This document shows positions 1-6,964 of a DNA stretch of 16,562 bases, one piece after another. The notes under the pieces were generated by a model. That model was given only the letters and a program-made list of their open reading frames with translations. It did no database searches and had not been told where the DNA came from. The position numbers and the translations under genes are program-made. Each line of letters starts with the position of its first letter. Position 1 is the first letter of the stretch. The stretch is from CAZMGT01 sp964565895 (GTDB taxonomy: Bacteria > Armatimonadota > Zipacnadia > UBA1398 > CAZMGT01): contig CAZMGT010000070.1 in the NCBI GenBank assembly GCA_964565895.1, positions 1 through 16,562 on the forward strand, given 5' to 3'.

Positions 1-194
1 CAACGTAGCAAACCTCCGGCTTGTTCTAAAAGGCGCACAAGCTACCCACCGTCGCGGTCGACTAGCTGCCTGGAAAAACAACAAATTCGCAGGCGATCGC
101 GGACTCCTCAACGCGCCTAGGGATGAAGCGGATGGAAGACACGCGCCGTCCGTACGCAGGCTCGGCGTGAGAGTCATAACTTGCAACACTTGCC
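1..194. other. Left edge, no gene recognised
   Basis: This stretch follows the stop codon of the leftmost glycosyltransferase (minus strand). No open frame here has a convincing start, ribosome binding site or recognisable protein. Around 183-203, overlapping the stop, a short imperfect inverted repeat (ACTTG/CAAGT with an outer GCA/TGC) could fold on the minus-strand transcript, but no T-run follows it, so it is not a persuasive intrinsic terminator. Confidence 0.5.
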
Positions 195-1379
195 TCAAGT
201 TGCTCCTGCACGCTGCGCAAGCGCAGCGCGGAACGCGCGAAGGTAGCGCTGGGCAACTATGTCCCAGGTGAAATTTGCCAGCACATACTCGCGCGCCGCC
301 CGCGTTAGCTGCTCAGCGAAGCCGCGGTTACGAAGGATCCTGAGCACGGCAAGAGCCATCGCCCTAATATCGCCCGGCGGAACGAGAAGCCCTGTTTTCT
401 CGTGCTGAACGATCTCGGGCAGCCCGCCCACTGCGGCAGCAACCACAGGACAGCCCGCACGCATCGCTTCGAGCGCGACAATGCCAAACGCTTCCTCTCG
501 CGACGGAACAAGCAGGCATTCTGCCTCCGCAAGAATTCGGTTTCGCACTTGCGCATCAGCTCGCCCATAAAATACCACTTGATTGTTAAGGTCGCGTCTG
601 CGCACCTGCGCCTGGAGCGCTCTTCTTTCGGTCCCGTCGCCAACGATTGCTAAAGTTAAGGTCGGACACTCCGGAGCAAGGGTGGAGAAAGCCTCAATGC
701 CAATGTCGAAGCCTTTTTCTCTCACGAGACGCCCGAGCATCAGCACATATGGTCTCTTGAGACCAGTTGGCTCGACCGACACGGGTTCTTCAGGCTCAAT
801 GCCATTGCCCACAACGAGTCCTTTCGCCCTTACGTCGGGAACCAGCTTGGCGGCCTCGTCTAAGATGTAGCGGGAGTTGGAAAGAATCATGTCTGAGCTT
901 TGCAGCGTGGAAATGACAAGTCTCCTCGCGATCGTAGAACGCCAGGGATCTCTGCGAACATCCTCTCCGTGAACTGTCGTGACGAGCAAAGCGTTTAGGT
1001 CAGCCCTTAATCTGCGCGCCCAAATTGCGTTGCGGCCGACGTAGTGCACATTGACCACATCGGGAGCGAACTCTCGGAGCCTCTGCCGCAGGCGGCGGTA
1101 AGCGGGGTAGAGAAGAAACGGAGAAGCAAGGCCCTTGGCGAGCGCCTTTGCCCGTCCCGCAATGTCGCTCTGCATCGTTACAAACGGGACGAACTGAGGC
1201 ACGCGGACTATCGTTGTGTCATCCACAATCTCCACCTCTGGCAGGTGCGAGTAGCGTCGTCCCGATACGACAAGCACGTCATGACCTGCTTGGCGAAAAT
1301 GTCGCGCAAGGTGGGCAACAACAGTTTCCACGCCACCCAGGGCGGGATAATAATCGGGCGTCAGTAACGCGATGCGCAT
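195..1379 (-). CDS. Glycosyltransferase family 4, GT-B fold
   Basis: Predicted retaining glycosyltransferase of about 394 residues that would transfer a sugar from a nucleotide-sugar donor during cell-surface glycan assembly, on the cytoplasmic side. Residues 1-20 read MRIALLTPDYYPALGGVE, the classic GT4 opening with a glycine-rich acceptor loop (GGVET). The donor domain starts near residue 210 (VLMLGRLVREKGFD) and carries the EX7E signature E296-AFGIVAL-E304, followed by GCPVVAAAVGGLPEIV and the GLLVPPGD loop. I chose the ATG at 1379 rather than the in-frame GTG at 1388 because the conserved N-terminus begins there and AGGTG lies seven bases upstream. Length is normal for GT4. It is divergent from the GT2 gene at 1498. 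Donor and acceptor cannot be read from sequence. Confidence 0.93.
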   Translation of the reverse strand: MRIALLTPDYYPALGGVETVVAHLARHFRQAGHDVLVVSGRRYSHLPEVEIVDDTTIVRVPQFVPFVTMQSDIAGRAKALAKGLASPFLLYPAYRRLRQRLREFAPDVVNVHYVGRNAIWARRLRADLNALLVTTVHGEDVRRDPWRSTIARRLVISTLQSSDMILSNSRYILDEAAKLVPDVRAKGLVVGNGIEPEEPVSVEPTGLKRPYVLMLGRLVREKGFDIGIEAFSTLAPECPTLTLAIVGDGTERRALQAQVRRRDLNNQVVFYGRADAQVRNRILAEAECLLVPSREEAFGIVALEAMRAGCPVVAAAVGGLPEIVQHEKTGLLVPPGDIRAMALAVLRILRNRGFAEQLTRAAREYVLANFTWDIVAQRYLRAFRAALAQRAGAT

Positions 1380-1397
1380 GAAACACACCTAGCCCCG

Positions 1398-1409
1398 CTC
1401 TAGCTAGAG
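1398..1409. promoter_or_regulatory. 12-base perfect palindrome, possible operator
   Basis: CTCTAGCTAGAG is a perfect palindrome between the divergent GT4 and GT2 genes. It overlaps the proposed -10 box and start point of the minus-strand promoter, where a repressor could act. A palindrome of this length is not rare enough alone to prove a binding site. Confidence 0.2.
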
Positions 1410-1436
1410 TATTGCTGTGGCATACCATGTTGGCAA
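1408..1436 (-). promoter_or_regulatory. Putative sigma70-type promoter for GT4 at 195-1379
   Basis: On the minus strand TTGCCA (1436-1431) is followed after 17 bases by AATACT (1413-1408). The -35 matches the consensus in five of six positions and the -10 in four of six, and spacing is ideal. Transcription would start near 1401, about 22 bases before the ATG at 1379. Confidence 0.4.
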
Positions 1437-1459
1437 GAGGAAAACACCGGTGGTATGAT
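1430..1459 (+). promoter_or_regulatory. Putative sigma70-type promoter for GT2 at 1498
   Basis: TTGGCA (1430-1435), 18-base spacer, TATGAT (1454-1459). Each box matches the sigma70 consensus in five of six positions. Its -35 box overlaps the -35 box of the opposing minus-strand promoter by five bases, so the two polymerases could not bind at once. Predicted start near 1466, about 30 bases before the ATG. Confidence 0.5.
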
Positions 1460-1497
1460 CTCCACCCAGCCGGAGCACTGGCGCCGAGGTTTGACCT

Positions 1498-2670
1498 ATG
1501 CTTGCGCTTCAACTAATCTTTTGGGTTTCCATCGGGCTGCTGATCTATACGTACTTCGGCTACCCCCTAGTCCTCGCGCTCGTTGCCGGTTTCCGCCGCT
1601 CCTGCCCCCCGCCTACTCCTGAGGAGTGGCCTACCGTAAGTATGATTGTCCCGGCGCATAACGAGGAGCTCGTCATTCAGGCGAAAATAGACAACACTCG
1701 CGGCCTAGACTACCCGCGGGGCAAGCTCGAGCTGATTATCGCTTCAGACTGCTCTACAGATGCAACCCACGAAATCGTCCAGCGAAACGAGGACGAAATG
1801 GTCAAGCTCGTTGTCAATGAGCAGCGGGGAGGGCAAACTGCCGCTCAACACAGCGGAGTTCGCGTAGCTAAGGGGGAGATTTTGGTATTCTCCGACGCAA
1901 ACAGCATGTACGAGCGAGACGCGCTAAAAAAGCTCGTGCGACACTACGCCGACGAGCGCGTTGGCGCGGTGGTGGGCAGATTGGTTTATGCCAATCCCGA
2001 CAGCTCAGTGGCCAGCTACGGAGAGAGTCTATATTGGCGCTACGAGGCCTGGCTCAAGCGCTTGCAAAGCAAGGCCGGGGCTCTTGTCCTCGGAAACGGC
2101 GCGATCCACTCTATTCGTCGCTGCGCCCACCGGTTTATCGATCCGCGCGACAGCTACGACACGATGATGCCCATTCTGGCTATGAGCCAAGGGTTCCGTG
2201 TCGTCTACGAGCCGGAAGCAGTTGCTCGCGAGCCGGCAAGCGTCCATCTCGAGGAAGAGTATAAGCGCAAGGCGCGGATTGTAATTACTGACTTCCGCAC
2301 CTATGTTGGGCTAAGGTTTCTGCTTTGGCCGCCACGGCTGTGGATGGCGTTTAATCTAATCTCGCACAAGGTGCTGAGGCATCTTGCATTCATCCCGATG
2401 GCGCTTGCCTTCGGCACTTGTGTTGCCCTCGGCTGCTATAGCGGGTTCTACCTCGTCATTCTCGTGCTCCAGGCAGTGTTTTACTCTATTGCCGCTGTCG
2501 GCTGGCTTGTGCGCGAACGTCCTAGGCAACCGTTGCTTTTGAAGGTCCCTCTTTACTTCGTAACTGCTAATGCAGGCCTTGCACTGGGTATCTGGCGTAT
2601 CCTCCGCGGCGAGCGCACGCACATTTGGGAAAAAGTTGAGGAGACGCGGCAGATTAGACTCGACGTTTAG
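1498..2670 (+). CDS. Membrane-bound glycosyltransferase family 2 (CESA/PgaC-like)
   Basis: A 390-residue inverting GT-A enzyme anchored in the inner membrane, of the cellulose-synthase-like/PgaC-like group. One N-terminal membrane segment lies at about residues 3-32, then the catalytic domain starts at 46 (TVSMIVPAHNEE). IASDCSTDAT (81-90) and FSDANS (131-136, the DXD-equivalent) would bind the nucleotide sugar and metal. VLGNGAIHSIRR (197-208) and RDSYDTMMP (217-225) match the acceptor/base region, with D221 as candidate base. Two to three membrane segments follow at about 292-365. The QXXRW position seems replaced by KRKARI (256-261). GAGG eight bases upstream supports the ATG. The 3' end is only 10 bases from the convergent GT4 gene. 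Processive or single-transfer activity cannot be decided here. Confidence 0.92.
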   Translation: MLALQLIFWVSIGLLIYTYFGYPLVLALVAGFRRSCPPPTPEEWPTVSMIVPAHNEELVIQAKIDNTRGLDYPRGKLELIIASDCSTDATHEIVQRNEDEMVKLVVNEQRGGQTAAQHSGVRVAKGEILVFSDANSMYERDALKKLVRHYADERVGAVVGRLVYANPDSSVASYGESLYWRYEAWLKRLQSKAGALVLGNGAIHSIRRCAHRFIDPRDSYDTMMPILAMSQGFRVVYEPEAVAREPASVHLEEEYKRKARIVITDFRTYVGLRFLLWPPRLWMAFNLISHKVLRHLAFIPMALAFGTCVALGCYSGFYLVILVLQAVFYSIAAVGWLVRERPRQPLLLKVPLYFVTANAGLALGIWRILRGERTHIWEKVEETRQIRLDV

Positions 2671-2686
2671 GCGCCACATTCTAAAC
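2665..2686. terminator. Short inverted repeat formed by two convergent stop codons
   Basis: GTTTAG (2665-2670) and CTAAAC (2681-2686) are exact reverse complements around a 10-base loop. The arms are the last codons and stops of the two convergent genes, both ending in GTTTAG on their own strands. The stem is six mostly A-T pairs and no T-run follows, so terminator activity is doubtful. Confidence 0.2.
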
Positions 2687-3850
2687 CTGGCAGAGCTCAC
2701 AATAGGCCTCGGTCAACCGTTTAGCCGATACCGACCAGTTCCATTGTCGCTCGATCGCCTTTCTTCCCCTTAGCCCCATGGCTTCCAGCTCGTCCTTGTG
2801 GTCGTAGGCCCACGTTAGAGCGCGCTCGATAGTGCTTGGCGTGGCGTCGTCGAGGAGGAGACCGCAACGGCACGCGCTGATCATTTCTCCAACCCCACCG
2901 ACGTCGGTGGAAAACACAGGCACTGCAAACATCAGGCTCTCGTAGAACTTCGTCGGAGTGTTGTGCCGCATCATGTAGCATCTTTTGGTCCAGGCAGTGA
3001 GCGTCAAATCCACTCTTTCATAAAGAGAACCAAGCTGCTCAGGACTGTAGGGGCCAGTGTAAGTAAATGCATCGGGGTACTGCCGAGCAAGCCGCTCAAG
3101 CTCCGCGGCATAGTCCGGGGTAGTCTTGCCCGAGACGACCAGGCTGACGTCATACCCCTTGGCACGCAACGCGGCGATCGCATGCACCGACTCCTCCACA
3201 CCGAAGTCCCTGTACACAGCGCCGATGCGTCCTACGACAAGGCCGCTTGCCCGGCGAGAGGACCGAGGAGACACTTGCTGCAAGATAGGGAAGTTAGGCA
3301 CTTGTACGATTTTCTTCGCACCCAGCCGGCGGTATTTCTCGACCTGGTACTGGTTGGTAACAACAATAAGGTCGCATCGGGGAGAGTAATAGCGCTCGAG
3401 CGCGCGGCCCGCGCCAACAAGCAGCCATCGCAGGCGTTGTGCGTCGCCGTAATAGCACCACTCGTGCGCATCGAAGACAACCGTTGCGCCAAGCGAGCGG
3501 CCGATACGATATCCCAGGGGAAGCGTCTCCAAATCGTGGCAATGGATGACCGTGGGGCGCTCGGCTTGCAGCAGTTTACGCACCTGCCGGCCATAGCGCA
3601 GCAGGGGGCGTATTTGCTTTACCGCCTGGCCGTACGTTGCTGGTTCGTAGACGCGGACAATGCGAAACCCATCTGTTTGTTCCTCGCGCGCGTGGCAGCA
3701 TTCCCTGTCCCAGGCATACACCGTTACCTCAAAGCCAACATCGGCTAACGCTTTGGCCTCCTTGCTCACCCGAGGGTCAGGGGCCAGCGGGTTGGAGAGA
3801 AGCATGGCCACGCGCGGGGCGCCACGCTGCTTTCTTGAAACCTTAGCCAC
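2681..3850 (-). CDS. Glycosyltransferase family 4, GT-B fold
   Basis: A 389-residue GT-B glycosyltransferase. The N-terminal half has the DPRVSKEAKALADVGFEV opening (25-42), HCHDLETLPLG (103-113) and FDAHEWCYY (126-134), hallmarks of GT4 proteins acting on glycan intermediates. The donor domain starts near 203 (GLVVGRIGAVYRDFG) and has the NTPTKFYESLMFAVPVFSTDVGG loop from 297, where E304 takes the place of the second Glu of EX7E. The start is the GTG at 3850, with a purine-rich GGGAGGGAGA directly upstream. It lies 40 bases after the next GT4 gene (3891-4985) on the same strand, so the two are probably cotranscribed. It is convergent with the GT2. Sugar specificity is unknown. Confidence 0.92.
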   Translation of the reverse strand: MAKVSRKQRGAPRVAMLLSNPLAPDPRVSKEAKALADVGFEVTVYAWDRECCHAREEQTDGFRIVRVYEPATYGQAVKQIRPLLRYGRQVRKLLQAERPTVIHCHDLETLPLGYRIGRSLGATVVFDAHEWCYYGDAQRLRWLLVGAGRALERYYSPRCDLIVVTNQYQVEKYRRLGAKKIVQVPNFPILQQVSPRSSRRASGLVVGRIGAVYRDFGVEESVHAIAALRAKGYDVSLVVSGKTTPDYAAELERLARQYPDAFTYTGPYSPEQLGSLYERVDLTLTAWTKRCYMMRHNTPTKFYESLMFAVPVFSTDVGGVGEMISACRCGLLLDDATPSTIERALTWAYDHKDELEAMGLRGRKAIERQWNWSVSAKRLTEAYCELCQV

Positions 3851-3890
3851 GCTCTCCCTCCCTCACAGCCGCCAAGCCGCCACAGGCAGG

Positions 3891-4985
3891 TTACCTGTCC
3901 ATCGTTCGCCAGAGACGCAAGAACTCTCGTTCGAACTCATCGGCGATCTCGTCCCAGCTATGGGCAATCTGTTCGTACCGCTTTCTTGCGCCGACCTGCA
4001 GGCGCAGCCGCAGCTCGCGATCGGTCATCACTCGCTCCATTGCAGCAGCGAGCGGCTCTGCCTCCCCCGGCGGGACAAGCAAACCGCTTTCACCGTGTTC
4101 TATCTGCTCGGGAATGCCATCCACGTTTGTGGCAATGATCGGCAGCCAAAACAGCATTGCCTCCAGAATTACCAAAGGGTAACCCTCCCCTAGTGAGGGC
4201 AGGACAAAACAGTCTGCAGCGCGGAACTCTTGCGCAAGCGCGGCCGGGCTTGCTACAAAGGGGGCAAACTGGACGCGGTGGTGCACGCCCAAATCTCGCG
4301 CAAGCTTCTCCAAGGACCTGCGGTGCCACTCGTCCTCCGGCCGAGAGCCAACGATCCTCACCGCGGCCCGATCTCCGCCCAGCATAGCCAGTGCACGAAT
4401 TAGCCAAGCAATGCCCTTGCGCGGAATGGTGCGCCCCACGAGCAAGAAACGAAAGCTTCGACCGCTCCCTAAGGATGGAGGGCTGGTAGGAGCGAGGTGT
4501 GCTAGCTCAGGGTTGGATGACCCGTGGATCACCCGCACTCTGTCATGTGCGACACCCTGTGTCACAAGCCTTTGCTTCTGGGATTCGCTCACAGCGATGA
4601 TTAGATCTGCCGCCCGCGCCAGTGATCGCACGGCTAAGTCGTCGAGTAATTTCTTTGCCCCAGTAAAGCCAACTTGGGAAAGATCATGCACGATGACAAC
4701 CAGCTTACGCTGAGCAGTGCTTAGCTGGCCAGCAACTAGCGCAAATAAGTGCCGCTGCGCCATGGGCGCGAATACGAGGCACTGCCCGGGACACGCTTCG
4801 TTGATTTGCCTTAGTGCAGCCAGGCTCCACAGAGGCGCGAACCATCTCCGCCCAGAGTATCCAGGGACGGAGCGTACCAAATGGCCGCGACTAACTAGAC
4901 GACGTAGTACGAGGTTATTATAAAGAAGCCCGCCAGTATAGTTTTGGTTAAGCGCATCGTAGGTGCAAACGATTGACAAACGCAT
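3891..4985 (-). CDS. Glycosyltransferase family 4, GT-B fold
   Basis: A 364-residue GT-B glycosyltransferase. The acceptor domain begins MRLSIVCTYDALNQNYTGGL, with the expected glycine pair at 18-19, and the IVHDLSQVG segment near 98-106. The donor domain begins near 178 with FRFLLVGRTIPRKGIAWLIRA. The EX7E signature is E267-GYPLVIL-E275, followed by IIATNVDGIPEQIEHGESGLLVPPGE. Length is slightly short for GT4 but complete. The ATG at 4985 has only a distant AGGGGG about 14 bases upstream, so translation may start weakly. It is the first gene of a likely two-gene minus-strand unit with 2681-3850, and a candidate promoter lies at 5027-5056. Donor and acceptor unknown. Confidence 0.92.
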   Translation of the reverse strand: MRLSIVCTYDALNQNYTGGLLYNNLVLRRLVSRGHLVRSVPGYSGRRWFAPLWSLAALRQINEACPGQCLVFAPMAQRHLFALVAGQLSTAQRKLVVIVHDLSQVGFTGAKKLLDDLAVRSLARAADLIIAVSESQKQRLVTQGVAHDRVRVIHGSSNPELAHLAPTSPPSLGSGRSFRFLLVGRTIPRKGIAWLIRALAMLGGDRAAVRIVGSRPEDEWHRRSLEKLARDLGVHHRVQFAPFVASPAALAQEFRAADCFVLPSLGEGYPLVILEAMLFWLPIIATNVDGIPEQIEHGESGLLVPPGEAEPLAAAMERVMTDRELRLRLQVGARKRYEQIAHSWDEIADEFEREFLRLWRTMDR

Positions 4986-5026
4986 GTGCAGCGCACTTGC
5001 CCCCTACCGTTGGGCAAACTCGGCAA

Positions 5027-5056
5027 ATTATATCCGCCGTCCAGAGTCCAACGCAA
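5027..5056 (-). promoter_or_regulatory. Putative promoter for the two-GT4 unit
   Basis: On the minus strand a perfect TATAAT (5032-5027) lies 18 bases after TTGCGT (5056-5051). The -10 is exact and the -35 is weak (TTG conserved). Transcription would start near 5020, leaving a leader of about 35 bases before the ATG at 4985. Confidence 0.45.
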
Positions 5057-5288
5057 CATGTGGACACTCAGTCGCTAGGGCGAGAAACCGCCCCTTTCAA
5101 GGCCTGCGCAGTTAGCGTCACGGCCGTACCGTGCGTCCAACCCGGATTTTCCTGTGCGGGCTAGCCTGACCAAAGCCATGGCCTGAAGCGAGGGATAGCT
5201 TGCAAGTTGCCAGGGCGCACATTGCCAATCCGCCTGTGGTCTGCTTGCGAGCAAGGCTTTTGTATGTCAGAGCGGGAGGAGCATAGCT

Positions 5289-5561
5289 ATGCGGCACGTG
5301 GCAGAACTCTTGGTTGGAAGGCGAGCGGCATCGGTGCTGGCGCTCTTCAATGCCCTTCTTCTCGTGCAAGGGGATCACGAACACTGCGCGCGGGAGCCCG
5401 CTGGTCGGCGGGTGAGGCGGACGCGCCTTAAGCCCCGCGGAATGCGACATTTGCTACACCACCAGTGCCTGACAGCAAGAAAATGCTATCAAAGCAATCT
5501 GCCTGCCGGTGTGAGGATTCCCCGCGGCCTGAACGGCGGCCCCGGTGGGCAGCACGGCTAA
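5289..5561 (+). CDS. Possible small hypothetical protein
   Basis: A 90-residue open frame I do not recognise. The reason to list it is the start: GGGAGGAG (5274-5281) sits seven bases before the ATG at 5289, as good a ribosome binding site as any real gene here. The N-terminus has a short hydrophobic stretch (SVLALFNALLLV, residues 15-26) preceded by basic residues, like a weak signal anchor. The rest is rich in Arg, Gly and His and looks like a shifted or non-coding frame. It could be a decayed gene, a leader peptide or chance. It lies 98 bases upstream of the TuaH-like gene in the same direction. Confidence 0.25.
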   Translation: MRHVAELLVGRRAASVLALFNALLLVQGDHEHCAREPAGRRVRRTRLKPRGMRHLLHHQCLTARKCYQSNLPAGVRIPRGLNGGPGGQHG

Positions 5562-5569
5562 AGATCTTG

Positions 5570-5575
5570 TATAAT
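5570..5575 (+). promoter_or_regulatory. Consensus -10 box upstream of the TuaH-like gene
   Basis: A perfect TATAAT 84 bases before the TTG start at 5660. No good -35 lies at 16-18 bases upstream and it is not an extended -10, so if real it would need an activator. Confidence 0.3.
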
Positions 5576-5659
5576 TCACCACCCCAAGGGCCGTCGATGG
5601 GGCTCACCTTAGGCAAGCGCGCCGTAAGGCCCTTTGAGGTCTTCGTGGAGGCGTGAGAA

Positions 5660-6910
5660 TTGCTCAGCGGGTGGTCGATTCTTGTTTTTGGCTATCACCC
5701 TTGGTCCGCCCGACAGCAGGATTTTCAACTAGTTTCGCGCCTCGCGAGAACCAATTCAATACTATTCATCGAACCCCAGGACCGCGATGTGCGCCACAAG
5801 GACATGCCAACGACTATTTCGGGGTTGTCCCTTTTAGTGGCGCCGAAAGTGCGCAGGGAAGAGCCGGGCGTCTGGGTCGCTGACTCGCCGCCTGCCCTCC
5901 CGCTGGGCGCTTCATATGTTCCCTCTCCATTGAGGCAATGCTCTACCCTTGCTATCATGCGGCTAACCAAGCGCATGCTTGCTTGGTCGGCGCGCATGGC
6001 CATGCGCAAACTGGGGTTCCGTCCTCATCTCAGCTTGTTCTACGATCCGCGGGACCTCTTGGCGATCCCCTTTTTGCCGGAGTGCGTTCGCGTGTGGCGC
6101 GTTTTTGACGAGCTGACTTTGTTTCCAACGCATCGCCTAATACGAGACGCGATAGCGGCGATAGAGGAAAGATTCGCTCCCGCGGTCGATGTGATCTTCG
6201 CGTCATCACGCAGCCAACAACAAAGGAGGCTTCCGTTAAACCCGCGAACGATCTTCCTGCCCAACGCGGCTGATGTGGCGCACTACTCCCAGCGTTGCTC
6301 TGCCATGCCCCAGGAGATCGCCTGTCTCCCGCGGCCGGTGATCGGGTTCATGGGAAGAATAAGCAGCAAGCTAGACTGGAAGTTGGTTGAGTGGCTGGTC
6401 ACGCGGCATCGAGAATGGACCTTTGTCTTTGTCGGGCCGATCGTTCCCGACCAGGAGGCAGTCGTCGCGCGGTTACGTTGCGAGAATAATGTGCACTTCC
6501 TCGAAGCAAGGCCGGTAAGCGAACTCCCGCGCTATGTCCAGGCGTGGGACGTAAGTATCGTTCCCTACGTAGTCAACGAGCTTACAAACACGCAATACCT
6601 CATTAAGATTCATGAGTTGCTCGCTGCTGGCCCGCCTGTCGTGTGCACTGATCTTCAAGAGATAAGGCCACTGTCCCCTGTGGTAGCAATTGCAAGAACG
6701 TACGGCGAGTTTGAAGCGGCGATAGCCAAATGCCTTGCCCACGACACACCGGCGGGCAGAAAAGCGAGAAGAGCAATGGCGGAGGCAAACTCGTGGGAGG
6801 TCAGAGTGCAACAGTTTGGGCGTGTTGTTCAACCGCTTCTTGAGGAGCGCTACGGGGAGCCGGAAGCAGTGGCCGGAGATAAGGCGATCTCCGCGGAACA
6901 ACGTACTTAG
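5660..6910 (+). CDS. TuaH/WsaF-like GT-B glycosyltransferase
   Basis: A 416-residue GT-B glycosyltransferase resembling the TuaH-type group (a teichuronic-acid glycosyltransferase family) rather than ordinary GT4. Typical parts are ILVFGYHPW (7-15), SILFIEP (33-39), RVWRVFDELT (144-153), FLPNAADVAHY (199-209), VIGFMGRISSKLDW (227-240), WTFVFVGP (253-260) and VPYVVNELT then KIHELLAAGPPVV (301-328). No full EX7E is visible, normal for this subgroup, which keeps the second Glu (E319). The start is TTG at 5660, with GGAGG (5647-5651) eight bases upstream. An overlapping GTG at 5653 opens a different, unconvincing frame. The next gene begins 54 bases after its stop, so the two probably share a transcript. 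Sugar specificity unknown. Confidence 0.85.
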   Translation: MLSGWSILVFGYHPWSARQQDFQLVSRLARTNSILFIEPQDRDVRHKDMPTTISGLSLLVAPKVRREEPGVWVADSPPALPLGASYVPSPLRQCSTLAIMRLTKRMLAWSARMAMRKLGFRPHLSLFYDPRDLLAIPFLPECVRVWRVFDELTLFPTHRLIRDAIAAIEERFAPAVDVIFASSRSQQQRRLPLNPRTIFLPNAADVAHYSQRCSAMPQEIACLPRPVIGFMGRISSKLDWKLVEWLVTRHREWTFVFVGPIVPDQEAVVARLRCENNVHFLEARPVSELPRYVQAWDVSIVPYVVNELTNTQYLIKIHELLAAGPPVVCTDLQEIRPLSPVVAIARTYGEFEAAIAKCLAHDTPAGRKARRAMAEANSWEVRVQQFGRVVQPLLEERYGEPEAVAGDKAISAEQRT

Positions 6911-6964
6911 GCAGGCGTACCGGAGGTTTGCACTACGTCTGGGTTAGATCCGCAAGTATACCGG

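Larger units (their letters stand above)
4986..5659. other. 674-base gap between divergent genes
   Basis: Intergenic stretch between the minus-strand GT4 and the plus-strand TuaH-like gene. It contains a good minus-strand promoter candidate (5027-5056), a TATAAT box facing right (5570-5575) and one short open frame with a strong ribosome binding site (5289-5561). Other open frames here have no start signal or recognisable protein. I saw no tRNA-like T-loop, long repeat or riboswitch I could name. Confidence 0.5.

Noticed and set aside
2963..3748. Plus-strand 261-codon frame
   Set aside because: It is the antisense shadow of the intact GT4 gene at 2681-3850, which has full family motifs.
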